From assembly GCA_001768195.1 (NCBI GenBank), contig MENI01000026.1, positions 102,523 through 166,522 on the forward strand: DNA of 64,000 bases, read 5' to 3'. Shown one piece after another: positions 24,934-33,372 of the stretch; the stretch's first letter is position 1; the number at the start of each line of letters is the position of its first letter. Made by a program: the position numbers and the translations under genes. The notes under the pieces were generated by a model, which was given only the letters and a program-made list of their open reading frames with translations, was not told the origin of the DNA and searched no databases. The DNA comes from Bacteroidetes bacterium GWA2_40_15 (GTDB taxonomy: Bacteria > Bacteroidota > Bacteroidia > Bacteroidales > VadinHA17).

Positions 24934-26259
24934 ATGAAATTCGAGGATTTTATTGTTACAACTCTGGGCAAGGGAAGTGTTGAAACTCCCCTGAAACATA
25001 GCCACAGAGAAGATAGTCCGATTTACAAGTTTGTTAAAGACGATGAGAGGATAATATATGATACATCTCTCGAATATTTCCTTAGAACAAGGGAGAGTGG
25101 TGAAATGCCGGTATCATTCGAGAAAGCCGGACCATTTGAAAAACTCTTTTTTGAACCAGCAAAAACAAAAGTAGCTATTGTTACATGCGGCGGTCTATGT
25201 CCGGGTCTTAACAATGTAATCAGAAGCCTGGTAAATGAGCTTTTTTATCGTTACAGCATAGGCAGGATACTAGGAATTAAATATGGTTTCGAAGGGCTGG
25301 TCTCAAGTTATAACCATCCGGTTATAGAATTAACTGCTCCTATGGTGAGCAATATACATCTCATTGGAGGTTCGGTTCTTGGTTCTTCAAGGGGCAACCA
25401 GGATGTTGAAAAAATAGTTGATACTCTTGAAATAATGAATATCAACATTCTATTTTGTATAGGAGGAGATGGCACCCTGAGAGGTGCTCACGATATCTAT
25501 AAAGAGATAGAAAAAAGAAAGCTGAAAATCAGCATCGCCGGAATTCCGAAGACAATTGACAACGATATTGATCTGATTCAGAAATCTTTTGGATTTGAAA
25601 CAGCTTTCTCTGTTGCAAGGGATATAATCAGAAATGCACATAATGAAGCGGCAGGCGCCAATAACGGAATTGCTCTTATTAAAGTAATGGGAAGAGATTC
25701 CGGTTTTATTGCTGCCAGTGCAGCCCTTGCAGTTCAGGAGGTAAATTTTGTCCTGGTACCTGAGTCAGATTTTGATCTCTATGGGACAAGGGGTTTTCTA
25801 AAGGTATTACGTAAACGTCTTGAGGATAGAAAGCATGCTGTAATTGTTGTTGCTGAAGGAGCAGGTCAGAATCTGTTTGAAGACGCAGGTAATGAGAAAG
25901 ATGCATCTGGTAATATCAAGCACAAGGATATTGGTGTTTATCTGAAAGATAAAATAGCTGAAGAGTTTAAGAATAAAGACTTTCCTCACTCAATAAGATA
26001 TATTGATCCAAGTTATATCATAAGGAGTACTCCTGCGAATGCAAATGACAGCAAGTTTTGCAGTCTTCTTGGACAGAATGCTGTTCATGCAGCACTTGCC
26101 GGAAAGACTGATTTTGTTGTCGGATTCTGGAACGACCAGTTCACCCTTATGCCTATTCCTATGGTAACTTCCAAAAGAAAGAAAATTGATACTGAAGGTG
26201 AGCTGTGGTGGAATGTCCTTGAGGCTACAGGTCAGCCGGTGAGCATGAAAAATCCCTGA
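24934..26259 (+). CDS. pfkA: 6-phosphofructokinase, ATP-type long form
   Basis: Phosphorylates fructose 6-phosphate in glycolysis. 441 residues from the ATG at 24934; the open frame also has a GTG at 24910. Motifs: VTCGGLCPGLNNVIRSLV (nucleotide site), GGSVLGSSRG, CIGGDGTLRGAH, IPKTIDNDI with the catalytic Asp, KVMGRDSGFIAASAAL, VPESDFDL. The combination of GGDGT and PKTIDND matches the group that includes plant and trypanosome enzymes and TP0108-like bacterial proteins; the Gly in GGDG argues for ATP, not pyrophosphate, as donor. One base separates it from the HAD gene. Confidence 0.92.
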   Translation: MKFEDFIVTTLGKGSVETPLKHSHREDSPIYKFVKDDERIIYDTSLEYFLRTRESGEMPVSFEKAGPFEKLFFEPAKTKVAIVTCGGLCPGLNNVIRSLVNELFYRYSIGRILGIKYGFEGLVSSYNHPVIELTAPMVSNIHLIGGSVLGSSRGNQDVEKIVDTLEIMNINILFCIGGDGTLRGAHDIYKEIEKRKLKISIAGIPKTIDNDIDLIQKSFGFETAFSVARDIIRNAHNEAAGANNGIALIKVMGRDSGFIAASAALAVQEVNFVLVPESDFDLYGTRGFLKVLRKRLEDRKHAVIVVAEGAGQNLFEDAGNEKDASGNIKHKDIGVYLKDKIAEEFKNKDFPHSIRYIDPSYIIRSTPANANDSKFCSLLGQNAVHAALAGKTDFVVGFWNDQFTLMPIPMVTSKRKKIDTEGELWWNVLEATGQPVSMKNP

Positions 26260-26260
26260 G

Positions 26261-26869
26261 ATGATCAGAAACATAATTTTTGACCTGGGAAATGTTCTGT
26301 TAAGTTTCAGACCAATAGAATACCTGGAAAAAAAGGAGTATTCTGAGGAACTAAAAGAAAAAATTCTTTCTGACATATTCCATACAAAAGAATGGCTCCA
26401 GCTTGATAACGGAGACATAACACTTCCGGAGGCTATTGACAGTATTTCACAGAGATCTTCCCTCACTAAAGAAGAAATAGAGTGTATTTTTAATCTTCGA
26501 ACTGACATTATGGTTCCCCTTGATCAGAATGTAAATCTTCTTCCTGAGTTAGAAAAAAGGGGGTTCAGGCTTTATTATCTCTCCAATTTCCCTCTTGATA
26601 TTTTTCACAAAATCAAATCAGACAATGCTTTTTTCAATTATTTTGATGGAGGCTTGATTTCTGCTGAAGTCAGATACTCAAAACCAGGCAGCAGAATATA
26701 TGAATTGCTGCTGGAGAAATATTCACTTAAATCAGAGGAGTGTCTTTTCATAGATGACCTCGAGGTAAATGTTAAGGCAGCTGAAGAAATTGGAATGACA
26801 GGATTTGTAACTCATGGTTCCGCGAAAATTGATAAAGAGGTAAATGATCTTCTTTCAATTATCCACTAA
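26261..26869 (+). CDS. HAD-family phosphatase (YihX-like)
   Basis: 202 residues. Motif I is IIFDLGNVLLSF (nucleophile Asp8; the second Asp is Gly, as in YihX-type sugar phosphatases), motif II YYLSNFP, motif III Lys in RYSKPGSRIYELL, motif IV FIDDLEVN. The cap is the small helical type (about residues 18-90). YihX acts on glucose 1-phosphate; the substrate here is not certain. The gene begins one base after the pfk stop, so the two are translated together and may share a role in hexose phosphate balance. Confidence 0.9.
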   Translation: MIRNIIFDLGNVLLSFRPIEYLEKKEYSEELKEKILSDIFHTKEWLQLDNGDITLPEAIDSISQRSSLTKEEIECIFNLRTDIMVPLDQNVNLLPELEKRGFRLYYLSNFPLDIFHKIKSDNAFFNYFDGGLISAEVRYSKPGSRIYELLLEKYSLKSEECLFIDDLEVNVKAAEEIGMTGFVTHGSAKIDKEVNDLLSIIH

Positions 26870-26875
26870 CCGAAT

Positions 26876-26899
26876 ATACCGGTTCACAATAACCGGTAT
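26876..26899. terminator. Hairpin after HAD gene (terminator-like)
   Basis: ATACCGGTT (26876-26884) and AACCGGTAT (26891-26899) form a perfect 9-bp stem with a six-base loop, 6 bp past the HAD stop and followed by TTGCTT. It lies between convergent HAD and uvrC and could stop transcription from the left. The T run is weak. Confidence 0.55.
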
Positions 26900-27036
26900 T
26901 TGCTTAATAAGGCTTTAATTTACACGGACATCTGACTTTAGGATCAGAAATATTCAATTCTCAATGACTTAAGAGGTCATGTAATTACATGTAATTGCCT
27001 GTAAATATGTTAATTAAAGTGATTTTACATTTTGAG

Positions 27037-27052
27037 TGTTCCACGTGGAAAT
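27037..27052. promoter_or_regulatory. Degenerate parS-like centromere site
   Basis: TGTTCCACGTGGAAAT matches the 16-bp palindrome at 30599 in 14 of 16 positions; only the last two bases differ. The last base is part of the uvrC stop codon. ParB binds such sites (TGTTNCACGTGAAACA in B. subtilis) to segregate chromosomes. Two sites 3.5 kb apart support each other. No other CACGTG-centred site was found in the window. Confidence 0.55.
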
Positions 27053-28857
27053 CAGCTGTTTCTTTGGAAGTATTCGAGCAAAAGGCTGGTTTTTGAGCTG
27101 CCCACAATGCTTTTAAGCAGATCGGGTGAAACATCCTTTATTTTTTCAACTGACCCAAACTGCTTCAATAATATTTCCTTTGTTTTTGGTCCTATGCCCG
27201 GAATTTCATCCAATCCCGATTTTTTCATTGAAGAAGACCGTTTGTTTCTGTGAAAAGTAATTCCAAATCTGTGTGCTTCATTCCGAAGCTGCTGTATTAT
27301 TTTCAGGCTTATTGAATTTTTGTCGATATAAATCGGAACACTGTCTCCCGGAAAATAAATCTCCTCCAGTTTTTTTGCAATTCCTATAACCGTAAGTTTC
27401 TCTTTTAAACCCAGCCTGGCGATACTTTTCACAGCAGACGACAGCTGTCCTTTACCACCATCAATAATCACAAGCTGGGGAAGCGTATTATTTTCATTTA
27501 ACATTCTTTTGTATCTTCTGTAAACAATCTCCTCCATTGAACTGAAGTCATCAGGTCCTGTAACAGTTTTTATGTTGAAGTGCCTGTAGTCCTTCTTGCT
27601 TGGTTTTCCATTACGGAATACTACACAGGCTGCGACAGGATTAGTTCCCATTGTATTAGAATTATCAAAACATTCAATATGGGCTGGTAACTCTGACATG
27701 TGAAGATCGTTTTTAAGTTTCTCAAGATTTCTTCCAGTTCTTTCCTGAGGTTTTTTCAGATCAGCCCTCTTCTTCTTCTGCCCGAGCTTATAATAGATGG
27801 CATTCCGTTCAGACAATTCCACCAGTTTCAGCTTTTCTCCTGCTTTGGGAATAGTATATTTTATCCTATCCAGCTGTATATCAGGACTAAAAGGTGCTAT
27901 TATTTCAGGAGAGTCGCTACCAAGTCTCTCCCTGATCTCAGTAATGGCATATCCTAGAATTGATTCCTTTTCCTCATCTATCCTGATCTTTAATTCCACT
28001 GTAAATGCCTGAATCACAGCTCCGTTCACTATTTTCAGGTAATTTACATAAGCATAATCTGTCTCTCTTGTATAACTGAATACATCAACATTGCGAATAG
28101 TATTGCTGACCACAGCTGAACGGCTTCTGAAACCTGAGAGAATATCAATTTTCTCCTTGATTTTCTGTGCCTCTTCGAATCTCATTTCACGCGAATAACT
28201 GCTCATTTGTTCTTTAAGATGATCAATAACAGAAGAGATATTTCCCTTCAGTATCTCCCTGATCTGCTGAATATTCTCCGAATACTCCTGCTCACTCTGA
28301 TGTCCAATGCATGGAGCCTTACAATTTCCAAGATGATATTCAAGACATACTTTGAATTTTTCAGAATCGATATTGGGCCGGGTAAGATTCAGGGAACAGG
28401 TTCTCAGTTTATATATCTGTCTGATCAGATCCAACAGTGTTTTTACCATCAACCCGGAGGTATATGGACCAAAATAAACAGAACCATCCCTGATAGTATT
28501 CCTGGTGCTGAAAATTCTTGGAAATGGCTCCTTTTTTATACAAATCCAGGGGAATGTTTTATCGTCCTTAAGTAGTATATTGTACCTGGGCTGATGCTTT
28601 TTAATAAGATTATTTTCAAGTAAGAGAGCATCTGATTCGTTCTCCACAACAATATGCCTTATATCATCTGTCCTGCGAAGAAGAAGCTCTGTTTTTCCCG
28701 ACTGGTGCTTTGCAAAATATGATGCTACCCTTTTTCTGAGATTCTTTGCCTTGCCAACATATAATATTGTGCCGGAGGAATCAAAAAACTGATATATTCC
28801 TGGCTTAGATGGCAGCAATGAGATAGTGTTCTTAAACCTGTAGGGATCAGCAGTCAT
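27052..28857 (-). CDS. uvrC: Excinuclease ABC subunit C
   Basis: Dual-incision nuclease of nucleotide excision repair, 601 residues. N-terminal GIY-YIG nuclease (PGIYQFFDSSGTILYVGKAKNLRKRV, about 18-45), a Cys-containing linker (CLEYHLGNCKAPCIG), UvrB-binding domain (EEAQKIKEKIDIL), RNase H-like endonuclease (HIECFDNSNTMGTNPVAACVVF; VIIDGGKGQLSSA), and a C-terminal helix-hairpin-helix (LDEIPGIGPKTKEILLKQFGSV). Full length for the family. It has its own promoter, the best-defined in the window (-33 and -7), and its 3' end overlaps a parS-like site. Confidence 0.98.
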   Translation of the reverse strand: MTADPYRFKNTISLLPSKPGIYQFFDSSGTILYVGKAKNLRKRVASYFAKHQSGKTELLLRRTDDIRHIVVENESDALLLENNLIKKHQPRYNILLKDDKTFPWICIKKEPFPRIFSTRNTIRDGSVYFGPYTSGLMVKTLLDLIRQIYKLRTCSLNLTRPNIDSEKFKVCLEYHLGNCKAPCIGHQSEQEYSENIQQIREILKGNISSVIDHLKEQMSSYSREMRFEEAQKIKEKIDILSGFRSRSAVVSNTIRNVDVFSYTRETDYAYVNYLKIVNGAVIQAFTVELKIRIDEEKESILGYAITEIRERLGSDSPEIIAPFSPDIQLDRIKYTIPKAGEKLKLVELSERNAIYYKLGQKKKRADLKKPQERTGRNLEKLKNDLHMSELPAHIECFDNSNTMGTNPVAACVVFRNGKPSKKDYRHFNIKTVTGPDDFSSMEEIVYRRYKRMLNENNTLPQLVIIDGGKGQLSSAVKSIARLGLKEKLTVIGIAKKLEEIYFPGDSVPIYIDKNSISLKIIQQLRNEAHRFGITFHRNKRSSSMKKSGLDEIPGIGPKTKEILLKQFGSVEKIKDVSPDLLKSIVGSSKTSLLLEYFQRNS

Positions 28858-28874
28858 TAATGACTATTTTCTGC

Positions 28875-28904
28875 CAAAGATAGCAAATGAAAATTTCGTA
28901 ACAA
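28875..28904 (-). promoter_or_regulatory. uvrC promoter with -33 and -7 elements
   Basis: On the minus strand TTG (28902-28904), 19 bp spacer, TATCTTTG (28875-28882). This agrees with the Bacteroidota TTG-N19-21-TAnnTTTG architecture. The -7 box is 17 bp before the uvrC ATG. The -33 element touches the 30-bp palindrome at 28907-28936, so a protein or hairpin there could affect the promoter. Confidence 0.65.
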
Positions 28905-28906
28905 TT

Positions 28907-28936
28907 TGTAGGGACATGCCATGGCATGTCCCTACA
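28907..28936. repeat. Perfect 30-bp palindrome between ade and uvrC
   Basis: The left half is TGTAGGGACATGCCA (28907-28921) and the right half is its exact reverse complement with no spacer. Similar GTAGGGGC...GCCCCTAC palindromes are common dispersed repeats in several phyla (general knowledge). In RNA it would form a long hairpin after the ade stop at 28953. It lies 2 bp from the uvrC -33 element. Confidence 0.8.
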
Positions 28937-28952
28937 GGTTTTATATAGCAAA

Positions 28953-30572
28953 TTATTCAACAAACAAAGGCACAAGTCCGAATTTGTTCACATCAAACAA
29001 GCCCCTGTCTCCGATTTTAAGGTCGGGAATTACCAGTAATGCCATAAAAGCAAGTGTCATAAATGGAGCTGACATTGTACAGCCCATTTTTTTAACAATT
29101 TCATTAAGCTTTTCATATTCATGCGCCGTTTCCCTGCATGAATTTGAAGTCATAATACCCCCGATATTAAGCTTTATGGCGTATATTTTATTATCACATG
29201 CGAAAGAAAGTCCTCCTTTCATTTCAATAACTTTATTAACTGCGCTTACAATATCATTATCGTTTGTTCCGACACAAATTATATTGTGACTGTCATGTGC
29301 CACAGAACCGGCAAATGCACCTCTCTTCAGATTGAATCCCTTTACAAACCCGCATACCGGAGCGGTATCATTATACCTGTCTTTTACAACTATTTTAAGA
29401 TGATCCAGATCCGTATCGGCCCTCAAAATTTCAACAGATCCTGTTGAAATTATCTTTTCCTTGGTCAGTAAGTCGCCATCATAAGCTTCAATAATACGTA
29501 TCTTTTTACCCTGGTTTACAACTTGAATATTATCATTAGTAATGATACTGCAATTAAAATTATTTATTCCTCTGCTGTGGCCAGCATTAAAAGCAACAAT
29601 TCCCCTGTCAAATACCTTCTTTCCATCTATCCATGTCTCCAAAATATTCATTGACTCAAGATCATCAACAAGAATTAGATCAGCATTATCACCCTCTCTC
29701 AGCAAACCAGTATCAATATTATAATGTTTACCAGGATTAATTGTAGCGCTGCGGATCACATCAAACAGATTATATCCTTCAGAAATCAATCTGGCTATCA
29801 ATTTATTAATATGTCCTTTCAAAAGCATTTCCGGATGGAGATCATCACTACAAAGCATGATTTGATCCGGAAACATATTATATAGTTCCTTAAGACTGTC
29901 AAGGTTCTTTGCAGCGCTGCCCTCCCGTATAAGAATTTTCATTCCCAGAGAGATCTTTTCCAGAGCTTCGTTTATTGTGCTGCATTCATGGTCAGTAGAA
30001 ATACCGGCAGAAACATATTTTTCAAGGTCTCTACCTGTTAATCCCGGAGCATGTCCATCAATTGGCTTTCCAAACTTCCTTGCATATAAAATTTTGTTAT
30101 GTACCTGTTCATCGTCATGTATAACCCCCGGGAAATTCATCATTTCAGACAGATACTTAATTTCGTTTCGTTGAAGCATTTCCCTGACATCATCCTTATC
30201 GAGGGATGCTCCATTTGTTTCAAAACTTGTGGCAGGAACACAAGAGGGTGCGCCAAAAAACATCTTTAAAGGCACTCTGGCTGCATCTTCAATCATAAAG
30301 TCAACACCTTCAATTCCGCAAACATTAGCTATTTCATGTGGATCCGAAACAGTAGCAACTGTACCATGCTTCACTGCTTCTACCGCAAAGGCACCAGGTG
30401 TTATCATAGAACTTTCTATATGTATATGAGCATCAATCAGACCAGGAATAATAAAGCCTACACCAGAACCTTCAATTTTTTCGATTTTCTTTACCTTCCC
30501 GTTCTCTATTGTAACACAGGCCGCATAAATACTCCTTGCATGGATATCTACAACATTTCCATTGATTTTCAT
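28953..30572 (-). CDS. ade: Adenine deaminase
   Basis: Amidohydrolase that converts adenine to hypoxanthine for purine salvage, 539 residues. Metal-binding motifs of the family are visible: IPGLIDAHIHIESSM (His-x-His), HGTVATVSDPHEIANVCG, DGHAPGLTG, STDHEC and LCSDDLHPEMLL with the catalytic Asp. The C-terminal beta domain has VAHDSHNIICVGTNDNDI. It fits AdeC length. It follows mnmG by 44 bp, with the parS palindrome in the gap. Purine salvage next to a lost purF copy elsewhere in this window may be worth noting. Confidence 0.96.
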   Translation of the reverse strand: MKINGNVVDIHARSIYAACVTIENGKVKKIEKIEGSGVGFIIPGLIDAHIHIESSMITPGAFAVEAVKHGTVATVSDPHEIANVCGIEGVDFMIEDAARVPLKMFFGAPSCVPATSFETNGASLDKDDVREMLQRNEIKYLSEMMNFPGVIHDDEQVHNKILYARKFGKPIDGHAPGLTGRDLEKYVSAGISTDHECSTINEALEKISLGMKILIREGSAAKNLDSLKELYNMFPDQIMLCSDDLHPEMLLKGHINKLIARLISEGYNLFDVIRSATINPGKHYNIDTGLLREGDNADLILVDDLESMNILETWIDGKKVFDRGIVAFNAGHSRGINNFNCSIITNDNIQVVNQGKKIRIIEAYDGDLLTKEKIISTGSVEILRADTDLDHLKIVVKDRYNDTAPVCGFVKGFNLKRGAFAGSVAHDSHNIICVGTNDNDIVSAVNKVIEMKGGLSFACDNKIYAIKLNIGGIMTSNSCRETAHEYEKLNEIVKKMGCTMSAPFMTLAFMALLVIPDLKIGDRGLFDVNKFGLVPLFVE

Positions 30573-30598
30573 AATATTTATTTAGAATTTTAAATTAA

Positions 30599-30614
30599 TG
30601 TTCCACGTGGAACA
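30599..30614. promoter_or_regulatory. parS centromere site (perfect palindrome)
   Basis: TGTTCCACGTGGAACA, a perfect 16-bp palindrome that differs from the B. subtilis Spo0J/ParB consensus TGTTNCACGTGAAACA at one position. It is 3 bp past the mnmG stop (30617). parS sites tend to lie near the origin, and mnmG is often origin-linked. A second, 14/16 copy is at 27037. parA/parB are not in the window. Confidence 0.78.
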
Positions 30615-30616
30615 CT

Positions 30617-32491
30617 TTATCTTCCCAAATACATCAGAAGTATATTTATATCCGAAGGCGAAACTCCGCTTATTCTCCCTGCCTGACCAATATTCGCCGG
30701 TCTTATTCTCTCAAGCTTTTGCCTTCCTTCTGTGGAAATAGATACCAATTCATCATATTTTATATCTTCCGGAATTCTAAGTTTTGTCAGTCTCTTTATC
30801 TTATCAGCGATAATCTTCTCTCTAACTATATATCCTTTGTATTTAATACCTATTTCTGCTGATTCAGCAATTTCAGAATATCTTGCTGATCGCACAACAC
30901 TTAAAACTTCATCGCCCCCAATCAGTTTTAAAAATGCTTTTATTTCAACTTGTGGCCGGGACGCAATTCCAATAGCTTTCAATTTCTGAGAAATTCCTGC
31001 AGTATTAACAGACTCAAGAAAATTATTAACCAAACCTGGCTCCACACTTTTCCTCTTCAAAAAATCGATAATCTCTTTAACCAACTCCTCCTTTTCCTCC
31101 AATCGTTGCAACCTGTCCTTTCCAACGGTACCAAATTCAAATGCCTTTCTTGTTAATCTTTCATCTGCATTATCCTGCCTCAGAAGTATTCTGTACTCAG
31201 CCCTCGAAGTAAACATTCTGTAAGGTTCGTCAACTCCCTTTGTAACCAGATCATCTATCAATACACCAATATAGGACTCTTCTCTTCCAAGAACAAAAGG
31301 ATCCATTTTTCTTGTCTTTAGCACTGAATTTATTCCTGCCATCAGCCCCTGAGCAGCAGCTTCCTCATAACCAGTAGTGCCATTGATCTGTCCGGCGAAA
31401 AAAAGATTCTCAATCCTTTTTGTTTCAAGAGAAACTTTTAATTGTGTTGGTTGAAAAAAATCATATTCAATTGCATAACCAGGTCTGAAAATTTCTACAT
31501 TTTCTAATCCTTTAACCTTTCTTAGTGCCTTCAACTGAACTTCGAGTGGTAAACTACTTGCAAATCCATTAATATAATATTCAATTGTATCAATTCCTTC
31601 CGGTTCAATGAACAGCTGATGAGATTTCTTATCTTTAAAAGTAACAATTTTATCCTCTACACTCGGACAATATCTGGGTCCTCTGCCTTTGATTACTCCC
31701 TGAAACAACGGACTAAATTTCAATCCCTTTTCCAGCTCCTTGTGAACCTCACTATTAGTATGAGTAATAAAACAACTTCTCTCCTCCTTAATAAAAGAAT
31801 AGTCACTCATGAAAGAAAATCCTTTTCCCTCGTCATCTCCCTTTTGCTCACCCATAAGAGAAAAATCAATAGTCCGCCCATCAACCCTTGCACTTGTTCC
31901 TGTTTTCATCCGTTCAACAGAAAACCCTAATTTTTCAAGCTGTTCGCTCAATCCAATCGATTCCTGATCTCCTGATCTTCCTCCTTTAACTTTTCTGAAT
32001 CCAACATGCATAATCCCGTTAAGAAAGGTGCCGTTTGTAAGAATAACTGCATCAGCAAAAAACTTATTACCAAAAGAGGTCTCAACACCTATTACTTTTA
32101 ATCCATCAATAAGAATTCCTACTGCCTGTTCCTGCCAGATATGCAGGTTATTGGTCTGCTCAAGTATCTTTCTCCATTCTATGGTAAATTTCTGCCTGTC
32201 GCATTGCGCTCTTGGACTCCACATCGCAGGACCTTTTGATCTGTTCAGCATCCTGAATTGAATCATACTTCTGTCTGTTACAATTCCGCTCATTCCGCCG
32301 AGAGCATCAATTTCCCTGACAATCTGACCTTTGGCAATACCTCCCATTGCAGGATTACACGACATCTGCGCTAGTTTTGTCATATCCATTGTGATCAGTA
32401 ATGTCCTAGCACCCATAATCGCAGAAATGCGAGCTGCTTCACAACCAGCATGCCCCCCACCAACAACTATTATATCATATCTGAAGTCCAT
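30617..32491 (-). CDS. mnmG: tRNA uridine-5-carboxymethylaminomethyl modification enzyme
   Basis: FAD-dependent partner of MnmE that modifies the wobble uridine of several tRNAs, 624 residues. FAD-binding motif VVGGGHAGCEAARISA (about 9-24), then the family signatures MSCNPAMGGIAKGQIVREIDALGG and GPAMWSPRAQCDR, PTQLKVSLETKRIENLFFAGQINGTTGYEEAAAQG, and the C-terminal helical tRNA/MnmE-binding region with EDIKYDELVSISTEGRQKLERIRPANIGQAGRISGVSPSDI. Full length. Separated from ybeY by 4 bp. Confidence 0.98.
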   Translation of the reverse strand: MDFRYDIIVVGGGHAGCEAARISAIMGARTLLITMDMTKLAQMSCNPAMGGIAKGQIVREIDALGGMSGIVTDRSMIQFRMLNRSKGPAMWSPRAQCDRQKFTIEWRKILEQTNNLHIWQEQAVGILIDGLKVIGVETSFGNKFFADAVILTNGTFLNGIMHVGFRKVKGGRSGDQESIGLSEQLEKLGFSVERMKTGTSARVDGRTIDFSLMGEQKGDDEGKGFSFMSDYSFIKEERSCFITHTNSEVHKELEKGLKFSPLFQGVIKGRGPRYCPSVEDKIVTFKDKKSHQLFIEPEGIDTIEYYINGFASSLPLEVQLKALRKVKGLENVEIFRPGYAIEYDFFQPTQLKVSLETKRIENLFFAGQINGTTGYEEAAAQGLMAGINSVLKTRKMDPFVLGREESYIGVLIDDLVTKGVDEPYRMFTSRAEYRILLRQDNADERLTRKAFEFGTVGKDRLQRLEEKEELVKEIIDFLKRKSVEPGLVNNFLESVNTAGISQKLKAIGIASRPQVEIKAFLKLIGGDEVLSVVRSARYSEIAESAEIGIKYKGYIVREKIIADKIKRLTKLRIPEDIKYDELVSISTEGRQKLERIRPANIGQAGRISGVSPSDINILLMYLGR

Positions 32492-32495
32492 GATC

Positions 32496-32915
32496 TTATC
32501 CTTTAAAATCAGCTAAACATTGATCCTCTTTCCTGCGCATAAACTCTCTTTCTCTCTCTGTTTTATCATTATATCCTGTCAGATGAAGTATGCCATGAAT
32601 CATTACTCTAAGCATTTCGTTATTTAAACTAACTTTGTAGTTATGCGAATTTCTTTTAACCGTATCTTTACTGATATATATTTCACCCTTAACAATATTT
32701 TCATCATTATAATTAAAAGCTATAACATCAGTATAATAATTATGGTTCAAAAACTCTATATTGATCTTTCTTAAAACTTCATCACTTGTTATAATAAAAC
32801 TAAGGTCACCAGAAACCATATTCTCGCTCCTGATGACCTTTTCAATTAAATTTACAGTCTTTCTCCAGCCTTTAAACCTGTACTTTGTATTATCGTAATA
32901 TATTCTGATGCTCAA
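32496..32915 (-). CDS. ybeY: Endoribonuclease YbeY (rRNA maturation factor)
   Basis: Single-strand endoribonuclease that acts in 16S rRNA maturation and ribosome quality control, 139 residues. The zinc motif reads MIHGILHLTGYNDKTEREREFM; the first two His ligands are present and the third (His in GYDH of most bacteria) is Asp, a form seen in other Bacteroidota. The start is a TTG at 32915 that overlaps the upstream stop (TTGA), since no ATG precedes the conserved domain; this suggests coupled translation. Cytoplasmic. Confidence 0.93.
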   Translation of the reverse strand: MSIRIYYDNTKYRFKGWRKTVNLIEKVIRSENMVSGDLSFIITSDEVLRKINIEFLNHNYYTDVIAFNYNDENIVKGEIYISKDTVKRNSHNYKVSLNNEMLRVMIHGILHLTGYNDKTEREREFMRRKEDQCLADFKG

Positions 32916-33316
32916 GAGACAACATTGTTAAATATAATTGTCACTGCATTTCCTTTCTTACTGTATTTAATCTCATCGGCAAGTTTCGACATTATAAAAA
33001 CACCCCTGCCATTAACTTCTTCGATATTTTCAGGTATTGTAGGATCCGGAACACTATCCGGAGTAAAGCCTTCTCCTTCATCCTGTATCTTTATTTTAAG
33101 CTTTGGTTTTCTATAATCTATAGAAATAAAAACGATCTTTTCAGGAGAAGATCTGTTTCCGTGAATTATAGCATTATTAACTGCTTCAAGCAATGATATA
33201 AGAATCTTTCCATAACTGCTGTATGAAATTCCTATCTCACTTGTAATTTCGTCAACAGCATTCTCAACGATCCTTAAATTAGATAACTTCGATTCTATCC
33301 TGATTCTTTTTAACAT
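32912..33316 (-). CDS. RsbW-like ATP-binding protein (anti-sigma factor family)
   Basis: 134 residues forming one GHKL ATPase domain of the HATPase_c_2 group: LISLLEAVNNAIIHGN (N box), IKIQDEGEGFTPDSVPDPTIPENIEEVNGRGVFIMSKLADEIKYSKKGNAVTIIFN (G1 and G2 boxes). It resembles RsbW/SpoIIAB anti-sigma kinases, but no anti-anti-sigma gene is adjacent, so the partner is unknown. It overlaps ybeY by four bases and lies 56 bp after the EnvC-like gene. Conserved in this place beside ybeY in related genomes, as far as I recall. Confidence 0.88.
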   Translation of the reverse strand: MLKRIRIESKLSNLRIVENAVDEITSEIGISYSSYGKILISLLEAVNNAIIHGNRSSPEKIVFISIDYRKPKLKIKIQDEGEGFTPDSVPDPTIPENIEEVNGRGVFIMSKLADEIKYSKKGNAVTIIFNNVVS

Positions 33317-33372
33317 AATATTCTCAGAATATTCTTTATACTAAAATACAGCAAATTTGTTACATAATCGAT

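Noticed and set aside
32912-33316. Partner-switching sigma control module
   Set aside because: Only the RsbW-like ATPase is found; there is no anti-anti-sigma, phosphatase or sigma gene beside it.
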